Below, one piece after another: positions 11,068-22,683 of a DNA stretch of 64,000 nucleotides. The stretch is from Candidatus Altimarinota bacterium (GTDB lineage: Bacteria; Patescibacteriota; Gracilibacteria; BD1-5; UBA6164), in assembly GCA_020629795.1 (NCBI GenBank), contig JAHDCR010000004.1:1-64000 (forward strand), read 5' to 3'. The position numbers and the translations under genes were made by a program. The notes beneath the pieces were generated by a model. That model was given only the letters and a program-made list of their open reading frames with translations, did no database searches and was not told where the DNA came from. Positions within the stretch are counted from its first letter, which is position 1. Every line of letters begins with the position of its first letter.

Positions 11068-11784
11068 ATGGCACAGAATTTATATGATACTTTATGAGTG
11101 AGTAAAACAGCTACCCAGGATGAAATAAAAAAAGCATACAGAAAGCAAGCTATGAAATATCATCCAGATAAGAATAAGGGTGACGCAACTGCTGAAAAGA
11201 AATTCAAAGAGGCAAATACAGCATATCAAACTCTTTCTGATGAGTGAAAAAGAAAACAGTATGATATGTTTTGAAGTGCCGGATGATCTGGAGGAAATCC
11301 GTTTGCTTGATGAGGAAATCCATTTTGAGGTTGAGCAAGTACTTGATGATTTTCTTGATTTGAAGATATTTTTTGAGGTATGTGATGATCGTCGAGAGGA
11401 CAAAATGTAGAATTTGATTTCTGAGATTTATTTTGAGGTGGTATGTGATCACAGGGAAGAACTCGCAGCTCGTCTGCATATGATACTCGTAGAGAACCAC
11501 CAAAACCTGAAACATTAGACTTTGAAAAAACATATGAGATACCTGTGTTTGATATGATACTATGATGTAAGATAGAAGTTACTGGTGTATATGGCCAAAA
11601 AGCAAAGCTTACTATACCAGCTGGAACTAAATCAGGAGCAAAATTTCGAGTCAAAGAGTACTGAAAATCTGAAGGCTCAAAAAAATGAAATCTTATTATC
11701 AAAGCAGTAGCAAAAATGCCTAAGAGTATTTCTGATACAGATAGGAGGCTTCTTGAGCAGATTCGTGACAATATAGGGTATTAA
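11068..11784 (+). CDS. DnaJ-type co-chaperone (CbpA-like, no zinc domain)
   Basis: 238 residues: a J domain (1-70) with the HPD motif in [10 protein letters not shown], then a Gly/Phe-rich linker (~70-150), then one C-terminal beta-domain ending near [11 protein letters not shown]. The CxxCxGxG zinc repeats are absent, so it is a CbpA/type II form. It should stimulate DnaK ATPase activity. The linker shows the code well: about twelve of its nineteen glycines are TGA, so the standard track cuts the gene to pieces. A hairpin terminator follows the stop codon. Confidence 0.9.
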
Positions 11785-11785
11785 A

Positions 11786-11820
11786 AAAACACCTAGAGCA
11801 ACAGCTCTAGGTGTTTTAAG
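11786..11820. terminator. bidirectional terminator between dnaJ-like and recO-like genes
   Basis: Stem AACACCTAGAGC / GCTCTAGGTGTT with a four-base loop and A/T flanks. The TAG stop of the leftward RecO-like gene lies inside the stem. Confidence 0.9.
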
Positions 11821-12347
11821 CTTTCCTGTGGAATAGCTCATAATCTCAGTATATCTGAGTATTTTGTAGCATGAATAAATTTAAGTATTTTTGCAGTAGT
11901 TTCGTTTTTATGTGTTGCTCAGAGTTCTCAAAGAGATGAAACAATCTTTAAATAAGTAAGAATGTATTTTTGGGAGTTTTGAGAGTTGGAAATTGGTATA
12001 TAAAGATACAGTATATCAAATATTTCATAATGTGGACTCCCTGTTGGGAGATTTTTTTTAATATATCATAGTAGTTTTAAAAATGATTCTATTTTATTAT
12101 ACGCTGTATCTTTTGTTTCAAAGTAGGATATTATTTTTATATTTCCAATTGTATGAATCGAATCTTTTTGTTTTGTTATAACTTCACAGCTAATAAGATA
12201 TCCTATATCAATGGGCTTTTCTCTTGCTTTTTTTTTCTTTGCTACTGTGAGAATCCCGTAATCACGAAAAAATATTTTATAGTATAAGCTATTTTCGCTG
12301 TATTTTCATACCTGTAATACTACTCATTGTGTCTTAAAAATAGCCAT
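11793..12347 (-). CDS. RecO-like protein
   Basis: 184 residues. The N-terminal ~75 residues (MAIFKTQGVVLQVGKYSENS, FRDYGILTVAKKK) look like the OB-fold of RecO, which loads RecA at gaps and breaks. The C-terminal helical part is short and the protein lacks the full zinc-binding tail of typical RecO (~240 residues). Small divergent RecO versions are usual in CPR. The call rests on the N-terminal pattern and size only. Its stop codon is inside the shared terminator hairpin. Confidence 0.55.
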
Positions 12348-12422
12348 AAAACTGTAAAAAAAATTGTATTTACTAAAAATTACATATAATTTTATAGAAA
12401 TTTAAATTTTAGCAAACATATC

Positions 12423-12821
12423 ATGGCAGATGGTCAAATATCAGAAGTAGAAGTTGATAAAATAGTACTAAGCCTTTTAAAACTCCACTCTGAAAGTGTA
12501 CAGGTAGAACCTGAAACTTTTATGGACTTACTCAAACACTCACTTTCTTTGAATACTATGGAAAAAAAGAGAGTAGTTGATGCAGTTCCTACACTTTCTC
12601 AATTTCAATTTGATGAACTAACTAAGGTATTTACAGAAGAGAGAGAAAAGTTTAGAGAACTTGCAAAAGACCATCCAGAAGATATTAAAAAACTCCTAGT
12701 AAAACAACAAACTGAGTGGATACACTTATGAGACCTCTATAAATCAGAACTTGAAAATAAAGGAAAACAAGCTGAAGACAAAGCAAAAGAAGATGAAATA
12801 AAGAAATCTCTTGGATTATAA
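12423..12821 (+). CDS. small acidic helical protein, unknown
   Basis: 132 residues, predicted almost entirely alpha-helical, rich in Glu, Lys and Leu, with no signal peptide or membrane helix. One in-frame TGA (Gly) splits it in the track. It lies 8 bases before the pseudouridine synthase gene and is probably co-transcribed with it. No function can be assigned. Confidence 0.75.
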
Positions 12822-12829
12822 ATATAAAA

Positions 12830-13762
12830 ATGAATTACAATTTTTGCGTTAATATAGAAAAAAAACAAAGAGTTGATATGTATATATCAGCTCTTTTTCC
12901 ACAGCTCTCTAGAAGTTATGTACAAAAACTTATTGATACAGGCTGCGTTTTGGTAAATGGAAAGAAAATAAAGAAAAATCTGAAATTAGAACCAAAAAGT
13001 GAAATCTCTATTGATGAAATCACTACTTCTGTTGAGATACTTCCAGAAAATATACCACTTGATATTATTTTTGAAGATGATAACATTTGCGTGATAAATA
13101 AAGATCCTCAGATAAATGTTCACCCAACTCCGTGAATAGAATGAAAAAAATGAACACTCGTAAATGCGCTTTTGCATCACTGTAGAGATAAGCTTCCTGT
13201 TATATCATGAGAAGAACGTCCAGGAATAGTTCATCGTCTAGATAAAGACACTTCTTGAGTTATCCTAACAGCGAAAAACGATACTTACATGAAAGATATT
13301 TCAGCAAAAATCAAAAATAGAGAAGTAAAAAAATATTATATTTCTATAGTTTGAGGAGTATTGACGCAAGAAAAATTTACTATAACTTCAGATATCGGAA
13401 GACATAGAACAGATCGAACTAAAATGACCGTAAGTGATAGCGTGAATCCTAAAAATGCTATTACTCATGGAGAAGTTCTCTGATACATAGACGAAGAATA
13501 TACGGTTATAAAAGTTGATCTGGAAACGGGAAGAACTCATCAAATACGTGTTCATCTTGCAAGTATTGGATATCCGATTATTTGAGATGCAACATATTGA
13601 AATCCAAAGGTAAATAAACGAGCTGCTACACTCTATCAGGTTCACAGGCAAATGCTCCATGCACTAGAATTTCATATTGATTTATATGGAAAAAAACAGC
13701 TATTCAGAGCTCCATTAAAAGATGATATGAAAAGTATTATCCCGGAGGATATTGAAATATAA
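12830..13762 (+). CDS. RluD-family 23S rRNA pseudouridine synthase
   Basis: 310 residues. An N-terminal S4 RNA-binding domain (1-75, RSYVQKLIDTGCVLVNGKKI) is followed by the RluA/RluD catalytic domain. The motif GIVHRLDKDTSGVILTAK contains the catalytic Asp, and LETGRTHQIRVHLASIGYPI is the second family signature. It converts uridines in large-subunit rRNA. The glycine of DTSG is TGA. The gene begins 8 bases after a small helical-protein gene. Confidence 0.92.
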
Positions 13763-13826
13763 AAATATTGTATTTTCATTAAAAACTCCTAGTATATTAC
13801 TATATATTAGCCAATTATTGATAGCT

Positions 13827-14267
13827 ATGGTAAAACTTTTTTGAACTCGTGATGATGAAGAAACATCAATAAAAATTCAAAATATTGAACACGACTATGA
13901 TGATGAGGATTTTGTTGAAGAAGTAGAGGTATGACAAATAGCACTTGATGTCTTAGAAAATCATGAGAGCGTTTATATATTAGCTCCTGTAGCTGGTGTT
14001 GAGCTAGCTGATATTGACATAGCAGTTCATGAAACTACCCTTACCATATCATGAGTACGAAACAAACCGGAAGAGTTTTATAAACATGAAATGCAAATTA
14101 AAAATAGTGAGTGTTTTTGGGGGAAATTTCTAAGAAATGTGATACTTTCTGAAAATATGGATTTTTCTCAAATAAAAGCTGTAATGGAAAATAATCTTTT
14201 GGTTATTTATATACCCAAAATCCGTTTTGATAGTCAAAATATTAAAATTAATAGAATATCATCATAA
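13827..14267 (+). CDS. Hsp20/alpha-crystallin-like protein
   Basis: 146 residues. The N-terminal ~40 are acidic. The remainder has the alpha-crystallin strand pattern: YILAPVAGVELADIDIAVHE, TLTISGVRNK, then FLRNVILSENMDFSQIKAVM and NNLLVIYIPK. These correspond to beta strands of the Hsp20 core. It probably holds unfolded clients. The final I-x-I motif is weak (IKI). It heads a run with two further small genes at 9 and 7 base spacing. Confidence 0.75.
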
Positions 14268-14276
14268 TACTACAAC

Positions 14277-14513
14277 ATGATTTTTAGAAGAAGTAAAAAA
14301 ACCGTAAAGAAAAGTATGTGAAAAATGGATAGACTTGTTACAGGTATCGTTATTTGATGAGCTGCAGCAGGTATATTTGGTTTATCTAGAACTCGTAAAT
14401 GAAAAAAAATTTGGGAAAAATGAATTTCAAAATGAGAGGTATATACTAAAAAATGAGTGAGTATTTTAGGGAAAACAACAGCTGGAATTATTTCATTTTT
14501 TTCAAAAAAATAA
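14277..14513 (+). CDS. small Gly-rich membrane-associated protein (YtxH-like)
   Basis: 78 residues. A Lys/Arg-rich start (MIFRRSKKTVKKS) is followed by a hydrophobic Gly/Ala stretch (LVTGIVIGGAAAGIFGLS), then a basic tail. The shape resembles YtxH/glycine-zipper proteins. It is too short for the ORF track because most of its glycines are TGA. Function unknown. Confidence 0.65.
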
Positions 14514-14520
14514 TATTACA

Positions 14521-15213
14521 ATGAAAAGAAGCATTCTATACATTCCTATAATTTTATGATTTTATGCATTTTCATATAATTCTTATGCAGATGAGCTTAT
14601 CAGCTGTGAATATGCATGAAAGTTTCAGCAGTGTAAAGTAGCAAATCAAAACGGTTCCAGTAGAACTATAAAAGATTTTGTGTGTATATCTTCTACTAAG
14701 GATGAAGATATACTTGATCAGATTATACTAGATGTAGAGTTTAAGAAAATAGATGACCAAGTTGAATCTTTTCTTGATAAACTAAAAAATGATAAAGAAG
14801 CTTCAGCAGTTGATTCTAACACCGTAATAGATGATATAGCAAAAAATCTTCTTCCAGAAGGAATATTTTACAGGCAATATAAAAGCTTATGTAACTGATG
14901 AATATTAGCTAAAAGAGCTGAATGTACTGGTTGAAAAGTGCCAAATATTGCAGCCTGAGAATGGATAGATCCTCTTTGATGAGAGTCTGAATGTATGTCG
15001 CTTGTAAAAAATAAATTAAATATTTATTCTCAGGTTGCATATGATACTATGAAAATAAATAAAGCAGATGTTAGGGAAGATAGACTCCAAGAATGAGTAG
15101 TACAGCAGCTAAGAACTAAATATGATAAACTCATAGATCTCATGGTAGCAATCATATGAAATATTTGAAGACTTGCGAGATGAATAACTCATTGGACTCC
15201 TGATCCATATTAA
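14521..15213 (+). CDS. secreted Cys-containing protein, unknown
   Basis: 230 residues. Signal peptide MKRSILYIPIILGFYAFSYN, cleavage near SYA. The mature protein has scattered cysteines (ISCEYAGKFQQCK, DFVCIS, SLCNGG, AECTGG, SECMS) that could form disulfides. The C-terminal third is helical and ends in HWTPDPY. The start is an ATG 7 bases after the previous stop. No family recognised. Confidence 0.7.
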
Positions 15214-15251
15214 TAATAAAAAACACTCATATGAGTGTTTTTTATTATTAA
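15210..15251. terminator. bidirectional palindromic terminator
   Basis: A perfect 42-base inverted repeat centred on ACACTCATATGAGTGT with A and T runs on either side. It lies between convergent genes. Confidence 0.9.
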
Positions 15252-15261
15252 TAGACTATAT

Positions 15262-16935
15262 CTACTTTGCAGCTGACTTTCGGGTTGTACTTGTTTTCTT
15301 TTTTGTAGTTTTAGCTGTAGATACTTTAGTTTTTGCGGGAGTTTTTTGAGTCTTTTTAATAACTTTTTTAGTAGGAGTAGTAACAGTTCATAGTTCTTTT
15401 TGTTTTTCAAAAGCTCTATGTTTTCGCTTATTTTGTATAGCCCTGCAGTGGGGACATGTCTTCCAATGAGATTTAATCTTTTCATCACAATTCCAACATT
15501 TATTCTCTTTAAAGAGTATTATCCACCATCTGATTGCTCCTAGAGTGAGCAGTATAGCTGCTAGTATGAGTAAGAGTCATACTATAATATATGGATTAAT
15601 TGAAACGACTTGCTCTATGTATTGAACTGTAAATGTTTTGGAAGTATTAAACTCTATAGGATTTCACTCCTCATCATAATAAACTAGCTCAATGTCAGCC
15701 GTAATATCTTTATGTGTTCTGTTTTCAGATACTCTTTCCCAAAACATGAGAAAACCAGCATCTTCTTTATTTTTTTGAGTATAGTATTCAGATGGACTCC
15801 AATAATTTACAATAGGGTTTCACTCATCATCAAACGTCTTATAAGGAAATCATTCCCAGCTAGATTCAAATACTCTCTTTGTACCAGGAAGAATATTTCA
15901 TCACTGATCATTGATAGGTACATAATCAACAATTTTTTGATCTATAATAGCTCCTCTATCATTTGCTATAACTTCTCTTCAAATAGCTTTAATGATTCCA
16001 TTTTCATCCTTTAGTACTATTTTTCAAGTAGGTTTAATATGGGTATTTCAGGTGTTTTTGATTGGGAACTGAAACTTTACTTCAAACTCATCTTCAAATA
16101 AGATTCATTCTCACAAGTCATTTGGTATCCCGTTATCTGAAAATAGATCTGGATCTGTGGTTCAGAAACATTTTTTATCATATTTGCTTGTTGTAAAATC
16201 TCACAGAGGACATTCGTCAGGATATATGATGACTGGATTTCACTGAGGGTCAGTTCCTAGATACCATCAATCATTAGATGAATCATCAGTATTTTCATTA
16301 TTATTAACATTATTGTCTGAATTATCATCTCATCAAATATTTCAGTCAGTCGTTTCTCAACTTCAAGAATTACTATTATTATTTCAGTATCATCCAGTTC
16401 ATCATCCAGAAATAATAGGATCCTCTATCTCTACTTCTGTAATCACGTCACCAGAAACGTTCACTAGTATTATGATTCAATAATCAACATTTATAGAAAT
16501 ATTTCCTCCTCAAGTTTCACTTCCAGGGTTTCTAAACAGCACAGCTCAATAGTGTCATCCTGGAGTCGCAGTAGTGGGTACATCGATAGTAAAATTTATC
16601 GTTCATTCTTGTCAGGGTGCAACTGTAACGCTTTCAGATCACAGGGTAATCCAAGAAGATAGTTCTTGATCTGGAAAGACGAGTTCAGATTTACGTACTA
16701 AACTAGGTACTCCGTTTGGTCCACTTGATTGAAAATCTGATGTTGTTGTAGGTAATGTAACGGTCTCATCACCATTATTTCTGATACTAGCAGGTAGAGA
16801 TATAGATTCTCATGGTTGAAGCTCTAGCTCATATCTAATAGGTGTAACACTATAGTTTATAGCTGCGTAGGTAGACTGAATTGTAACTAATACAAAACAA
16901 AAAAGGCTAATAAATAAAAAACGAAAAATATTCAT
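15262..16935 (-). CDS. single-pass surface protein with cytoplasmic zinc ribbon and histone-like tail
   Basis: 557 residues. Order: signal peptide (MNIFRFLFISLFCFVLVTIQ); Ig-like domain at ~25-170 (PIRYELELQPGESISLP) of the type seen in surface proteins; a Gly/Asn/Ser-rich linker at ~175-230 with most glycines TGA; an extracellular domain; one transmembrane helix near 455-480 (YIIVGLLLILAAILLTLGAI); a zinc ribbon (CWNCDEK and CPHC); and a Lys/Thr/Ala/Pro-rich tail (TKKVIKKTQKTPAKTK) like histone H1. The tail should be cytoplasmic. The domain combination is unusual. A link between surface and nucleoid or RNA is only a guess. Confidence 0.7.
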
Positions 16936-16990
16936 AAAATGTATAATAATGTAATGTGTAGCTTTATAATAGGCAAAAAAACAAGAAATA

Positions 16991-17024
16991 AAAAAAGTCT
17001 ACTGACTTGTCAGTAGACTTTTTT
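16991..17024 (-). terminator. terminator of the UGA-free surface protein gene
   Basis: Stem AAGTCTACTGAC / GTCAGTAGACTT with a short loop and A/T runs, 22 bases beyond the stop codon on the minus strand. Confidence 0.9.
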
Positions 17025-17045
17025 ATGAATTAATTTTTAGATTAA

Positions 17046-17735
17046 TTAGAAGTTACCAGTAACAGTAAATGTTACTCTATCTTCATAGTCACCAGCTGGT
17101 GTTTCAACAGTCGAAGTAGCTGATACATCAAATGTTACATCATCAATAGTTCCAGAAGTAGATTCTGGTCTATTTGTTGTATAAACGTTATATTCAGTAG
17201 CATTTTCTGTAATTTCTTTAGCTGAATCAAGACCATTAGCACCAGTATTTACAGCAGTATATGCTGCATAACTAGAATCATCAGTTCCGTTGATTGTAGA
17301 TGCCCAAGTATAGTTTTCAGCAACTCCATCAGCAGTGAGAGAATTAATTTGTACTGCATTATCTGCAACATTCGTAAGACCACCACTTTGTGATCTTGCT
17401 GTGATAGAAACACCGTTTACAGCGTTTGTACCAACTTCAATAGCGAGATTACCAGTAGAGGCAACTCCAGCAACAAGAACCCCTAGATCAATTTCTTCAG
17501 CAGAAATTGCCATGTTTAGAGTAGGGTTTACTCTAGCTTTAATAAGAATATCAGAAACAGATCCTGACGCAGTACCAGGGAAAGAATCATCCCAGTTAAT
17601 CACGCTGTCAAAAGCAGGATTTCCATCTACTGAACCTGTACCAATTTGGGATGCTGATACAGCACCAAAGTTAGATGTTGCAATTGCCATAAGAGCAACA
17701 GCAGCAAATACTTTTTGTATTTGTGTTTTTGTCAT
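17046..17735 (-). CDS. abundant-type secreted beta-sandwich surface protein, UGA-free
   Basis: 229 residues with a signal peptide (VFAAVALMAIATSNFGAVSA). The mature part is Thr/Ala/Asn-rich with beta-strand pattern and ends TPAGDYEDRVTFTVTGNF, like the terminal strand pair of DUF4402 or spore-coat-U type sandwiches. The two giant neighbours end with a comparable AGDY...F motif. All 20 glycines are GGN and none is TGA, whereas neighbours use TGA for a large share. The gene stands alone with its own terminator. This pattern suggests a highly expressed major surface protein. The function (S-layer, pilus or matrix subunit) is inferred, not shown. Confidence 0.75.
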   Translation of the reverse strand: MTKTQIQKVFAAVALMAIATSNFGAVSASQIGTGSVDGNPAFDSVINWDDSFPGTASGSVSDILIKARVNPTLNMAISAEEIDLGVLVAGVASTGNLAIEVGTNAVNGVSITARSQSGGLTNVADNAVQINSLTADGVAENYTWASTINGTDDSSYAAYTAVNTGANGLDSAKEITENATEYNVYTTNRPESTSGTIDDVTFDVSATSTVETPAGDYEDRVTFTVTGNF

Positions 17736-17775
17736 AACTATAAGAGTTATAAAAAATAAAATATCGCTATAGAAG

Positions 17776-17787
17776 AGAGTGCACTCT
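17776..17787. promoter_or_regulatory. 12-base palindrome upstream of the UGA-free surface gene
   Basis: AGAGTGCACTCT is a perfect palindrome about 40 bases upstream of the ATG on the minus strand. A TATGATTATAT stretch that could be a -10 element lies just upstream of it. An operator is possible; chance is not excluded for so short a site. Confidence 0.35.
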
Positions 17788-17827
17788 ATTAGCTGATATA
17801 ATCATACCATATAATTTAATGATGTGT

Positions 17828-17860
17828 CAAAAAAAAGACTTGTCAAAAGACAAGTTTTTT
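17828..17860 (-). terminator. terminator of the giant leftward surface gene
   Basis: AAAAAGACTTGTC / GACAAGTTTTTT stem with an AAAA loop, 33 bases past the stop codon on the minus strand. Confidence 0.85.
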
Positions 17861-17892
17861 AATATAAAATTAAGTTTTAATGAATTAATATT

Positions 17893-20800
17893 TTAATAAG
17901 TCAAATTAATGCCAAAGTCCAAGTTTCACATATAGTCTCAAGCAGCTTGCTCTAAATCTATCAGTGCTCATATCTGAATATCATAAGTATACGTGTTTTT
18001 ATTTCCATTCGTATTTATGAGAGCAGCTTGCGTTGCAATATTTTGATTTGTTAAAATACTAGAAATATCTCAAGCATATGGAGTTTGTTGATATCCATAT
18101 CATAAAGTTCCATTATAACTTGGAATTTCTTCTACTCATTGAGTAAATTCAGATGATCTATCCATCGTAACATCAAATGCGGCTCAAACAGTTTTAACGG
18201 TAATAGTTACAGTATCTGAGAATGTATTAGATAGGGAAGAGAGAGAGCCAATATCAATTGAACCACTACCTACTAAGAATTCAGGTTCATCTATGTAAAA
18301 ATCATGTACATACACGACAGGATTTCCATCATTATCAGAGATACTAAACCTATATTGATATTTCCCAAAAGTGAGATTATTTGTTGAATAACTTGCGCTG
18401 CTTGTTGAAGCAGAGTTAAATGTTATCCCAGATCATGCAATATCTGATCCATAAGCTGAAACTCAATCCCATTTATATAACTGCATAATAGTTGATGAAC
18501 TGTCTATACCAGAGTCAGCATCACTATAATTGATAATGATATCATGATTTCACCCAGGGAGGAGTGATCCACTTGCAAAATTAGTTGAGTCAATTGTTGG
18601 TGGTGTAGTGTCTGTTGCAGTACTTGTAAATGTAATATCATCAATAAATGCAGAATCTAATCCAGCAGCTGTATTTCAATTTTTTATATAACACCATCTA
18701 TAGAGATGACTTCCTGCTGAAACACTAGCTGAAGTATATTGAGTCCATGGTACTGTTCCTGACCAACCAGCTCATTGTTCAACATTATCTATATAGAACC
18801 TAAGAAAATCTCATCCGGCTTGTGAAGAAACATTATAGTAAAAATCTATACTTCACTCTGTACTTGAGTTATGAGTGACTTCAAAACATGCTTGGGTGTT
18901 ATTGATACCTGCTATATCACTTTCAAAAGAGTGAGTTCCAGTATGAGGATTTGTTGTGCTACGTAGCCAGTTACCAGAAGTAACAGTATATTTATAATCA
19001 TTTAAGATATTCTCAAAATCAATACTAGTGCTTACTCATTCTCATATATTATTGATAGAAACAGTAAATATTTTTTGATAGACTCAGCCATTTCCATCGT
19101 TAGTTTGTATTCTTAATGAATATGAGTTTTTAATTTCATAATCAGGAGAGTGAATCAGTCTTAGGGTATTTCCACTTATTGTGAAAAATGTATTATCTGT
19201 ATCACCAATACCCGAAACTAAGGAGTAAGTATGAGTATCCAAAAAGTCTGCATCTGTAGTTGATAAGGTTCCGATAACTGAATTTGCAGCAACATTTTCA
19301 TTTATATTATTGTTTGAAAGGGTAATATTTGTAGGAATGTTATTAGTTGATGCTAGGGTAGCAATTGTGAAAATTTGATTATCATTTATATTTACTCCAG
19401 CTGCTCTCCATAAATTTCATCATAGATTAGTCATAACTGTGGGTGTTTCATCAGCTAGATTTCCATTATTATTACTATCTTGTATAAAATAGTAATTAGT
19501 ACCTGTGCTTGGAATAGGGATATCAAAGTCTGTATTTGCTATGTCAAAGTCTAAGTTTATGCTTCCAACTTCTCATGTTTCTTGTGCTTTCCATCTTCGT
19601 GATAGTGTAAAGAATCCAATTGGCACATCAACAGATGACCAAGTGTTTGAATCTCCATTGTTTCATATTGTTAAGAATTCTTTATCACTTATATCTATAA
19701 AACTTGGTGCTATATTTGTTCACTCTCCAACTGCTTGTATTGTAATGACACTTTCTTCATTTACTGATTTTGACTGTACTTGAGTAAGTCCTTGGAGTAT
19801 ATCTCTCCCTATACCAAATATATCTTTATTAAAGGAACCTGCATTTGTCGCATTCCACATAATAGTAGCTCAATCTGAGGCTATATAGTCTTGCGTTCCA
19901 TTTTTTAGGGTAATACCGTATTTAAGTGATAAATATGATTCTATTTTAATTCTGTTTGCATCACTGAGTCTATTGTTGAAATTTATTACCTCTGCAATTT
20001 TCCCGTTAAAATAAAATGGATACGTTGCATCAAGCGAGCTTCAGAGACTATAATTTGTATTAGTAACTGATTGATAGGTATTAAAGGTGAAATTATCTAA
20101 TTGTACTCCTTTTTCATATATATTAGTTTTTGTTCCTGCTGCATCTTCGTTCATCATAACGAGCATTGGTTTTCAGGCTGAATATGAATCTGAACCAGTT
20201 TCAGCGGATCTATAGTTGGCAGATGAACCAAGTCAGTGAGTAATTACCTCATCTGGTATGGTAGCTGTAAAAGCTCATAGAACCATTCAACCAAACGGTA
20301 GTCCACAAGTGCCTGGAGTAACAGTAGTATTAAGACAATGGAGTCCAAATGGTACTCAACCTGCTGCTGTACCGTCTACTGTATTTGTAGGTACAACTAC
20401 CGCAAAATAACTTTTAGAACTCATTCCTCATGTCGTATTTCTCATTGATTGGTTGCTACCATTAAAATTAACTGTAGGATAAAAGTTAAGATTATCAGTC
20501 GTATTATTTCTAAAAGTAGGAGCTGTTACAGCTGTTGCATTTTTACCGTTTCAAGATTGGTCATTCCAAGTAGTGAGATTTGCATTATTAGTTGTAGTAC
20601 TTGTCCCAGCATTAGATTTAAGCCAAAGATTTAAATCAGTTGATACTCAACCAGGAGCAATTGGTCAAACAGGTGCTGCTGCTGTAGTTATTTCAGGTAT
20701 AGTTGAATAACTATCTAACAGTGTCCCGTCTGATTCGACTATTCTAAAACAGTAACTCGTGTTATCAGGAGCAGAATTATCAATAAGAGAAAAATCCCAT

Positions 20801-22683
20801 TTTCAATTTTGATCTTCTAATATAGGAGCTACAGAATTAGTGAAATTGTTGAGTTCTTGATATGTTTGATTTACAGTTGTAAATCCATTTGTAGGATCAT
20901 TTGCATTTGCCGTAAGATTTGTTTCATCAGCTACTGAAGCGTTATTATTGAATGCAATTGCACTAGATGCTGTTACATCACTATATGTTTCACCAGTAAA
21001 ACTGATATCACAAGTACCACTTTTAAGTGCAAATTGTAGTTTGAAATCTTTCTCATTTTGTCTCAACTTATTTTGAGTAATACTCATGAGAGTTCTTAAC
21101 CTGAAAGCATCTCCATCACTTGCAAGTGTTGCTGCAGTATTCTGCGCGGCTAGAACAGTTCCAACATCAGTACTATCAATATTTGAAAAGAATCTATAGG
21201 CTGACTGGTCTGACTCAGGAGCCACGAATGTATCTAGATTAAGTGCAAAAAAACCAAGAGTACCTGGCTGCGTTCTATCATTTCCTCCTGCCTCTCATCA
21301 TGCTAATGGATCAGTACTAACTCATATAGTTGATCATGGTCATGATGTAGTATATATTCCTGCAGGTTGAAATCACATAGCAAATGTATCAGTTGTTGCC
21401 TGATTTCAACGAGAGTAGTTTCAATGTTTTCAAACTGTTTGTTTTACCCCATCAATAGTTATCGAACCATATGATGTTTGTCTCTGTCCTGATGCTATAT
21501 TATTTCTTGCTGTCCATATATTGGCCCATGAAAATATATCTGCTGGATTTGTAACATTTACAAGAGAATCACTATTTTTAGTAAAACTTAGTGAATCACT
21601 TATATTTACATCACGAGCAATATTGAGAGTTTGTGCAGTAGTTATATCTTGTAATCCAACGGAATCTTCGGATCGAAACACTTCGAGATAATCAGGCATT
21701 TCTAAAATAATCATTTGTCCATTACCATCTGTAATCATATTACCATCTTGATCAGCTCCACCATCGTCTGCAGCAACTCACGGACCTCTGAATACTTCAG
21801 CTTGAACAGAAATATCAGCAGTATTTGTTTCTATGACATCCATTGATCCCAGACCACAATATTCATTTGCAGCATTTCTCTGATAACAATATGCTCGAGT
21901 TGAAAGTGAGTCTACATTATCATATTCTAGATGTCCTATACGTTGAGATCTTCACGCACCTGAATTAAAAGATACAGACCAAGCAACTAAATATTTTTTA
22001 TTATCACCTTTGAGAGTAATTGTATCTCACGCAGTATTTCATTCTATTGCAGAAATATCTGATTGACTTACTACACTGTCTATATCAATGGTATTAGGAG
22101 TAGTTCCTCAATAGGCATTTCATGTTCCACCAATTCCATATATACCATAGTTTGATTGGCTCAGTCGTATTACTTGTACATCTGATGCGTTTACGATGCT
22201 TCCTGATGTAGGTGCATCTGTATCACGACGTTTTTGGACTTGAATTTGAGAGTTTGCAGAAGCTCAAATAATAACACTGACAGCACGAGTCCAAGACTCG
22301 TCCTCAGAATTATCTCTCGAATATCATGAGTAATGTGATGTGAAAATATCTCACGTTCCAGCAGTTTGATCTACCCGAAGCTGAGAATTATAACGTCAAT
22401 TTGAATCATCATTATCATGAGTTGTTGCAATAACTAGATAATCTCCAGCTTCATTTAATTGAATAGTACCATCGTTAGGTTTCGTATATATACCATCATT
22501 TCTTAGTTCTGTATCAAATTCAAAAGCTCCAAAACCCGTTCCTGGTATCTGTCCTCATACACTGTCCCTCCAGTGACCGATATCACCTATTGCTGCATGT
22601 ACTACAGAAATATTTAGAATAGAAGATAAAAACCATAATACTAAGATTATAGTTGATATGTATCTTTTCCTTGCTGTATACAC
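17893..22683 (-). CDS. giant secreted multidomain adhesin-like protein (LamG-like, cadherin-like)
   Basis: 1596 residues with TGA=Gly and a GTG start; TAA lies 12 bases upstream in frame, so no longer start exists. A signal segment (TIILVLWFLSSILNISVVHA) is followed by C1q/TNF-like beta repeats. A LamG/ConA-like lectin domain lies near 670-860 (DLNLWLKSNAG, WNDQSGNGKNATA, ending SYLSLKYGITL). A cadherin-like domain follows near 1110-1210 (NENVAANSVIGTLSTTDAD). The end is an Ig-like region and terminal module (TITVKTVGAAFDV, AGDYMGNLDFGINLTY) shared with the divergent gene at 22981. It probably binds a host or surface. Domain limits are approximate. Confidence 0.8.

Noticed and set aside
12830-13762. 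Possible CGA=Trp reassignment as in Absconditabacterales.
   Set aside because: In-frame CGA and CGG at conserved positions across Tgt, MurC, FtsE-like and Xer genes align with Arg.
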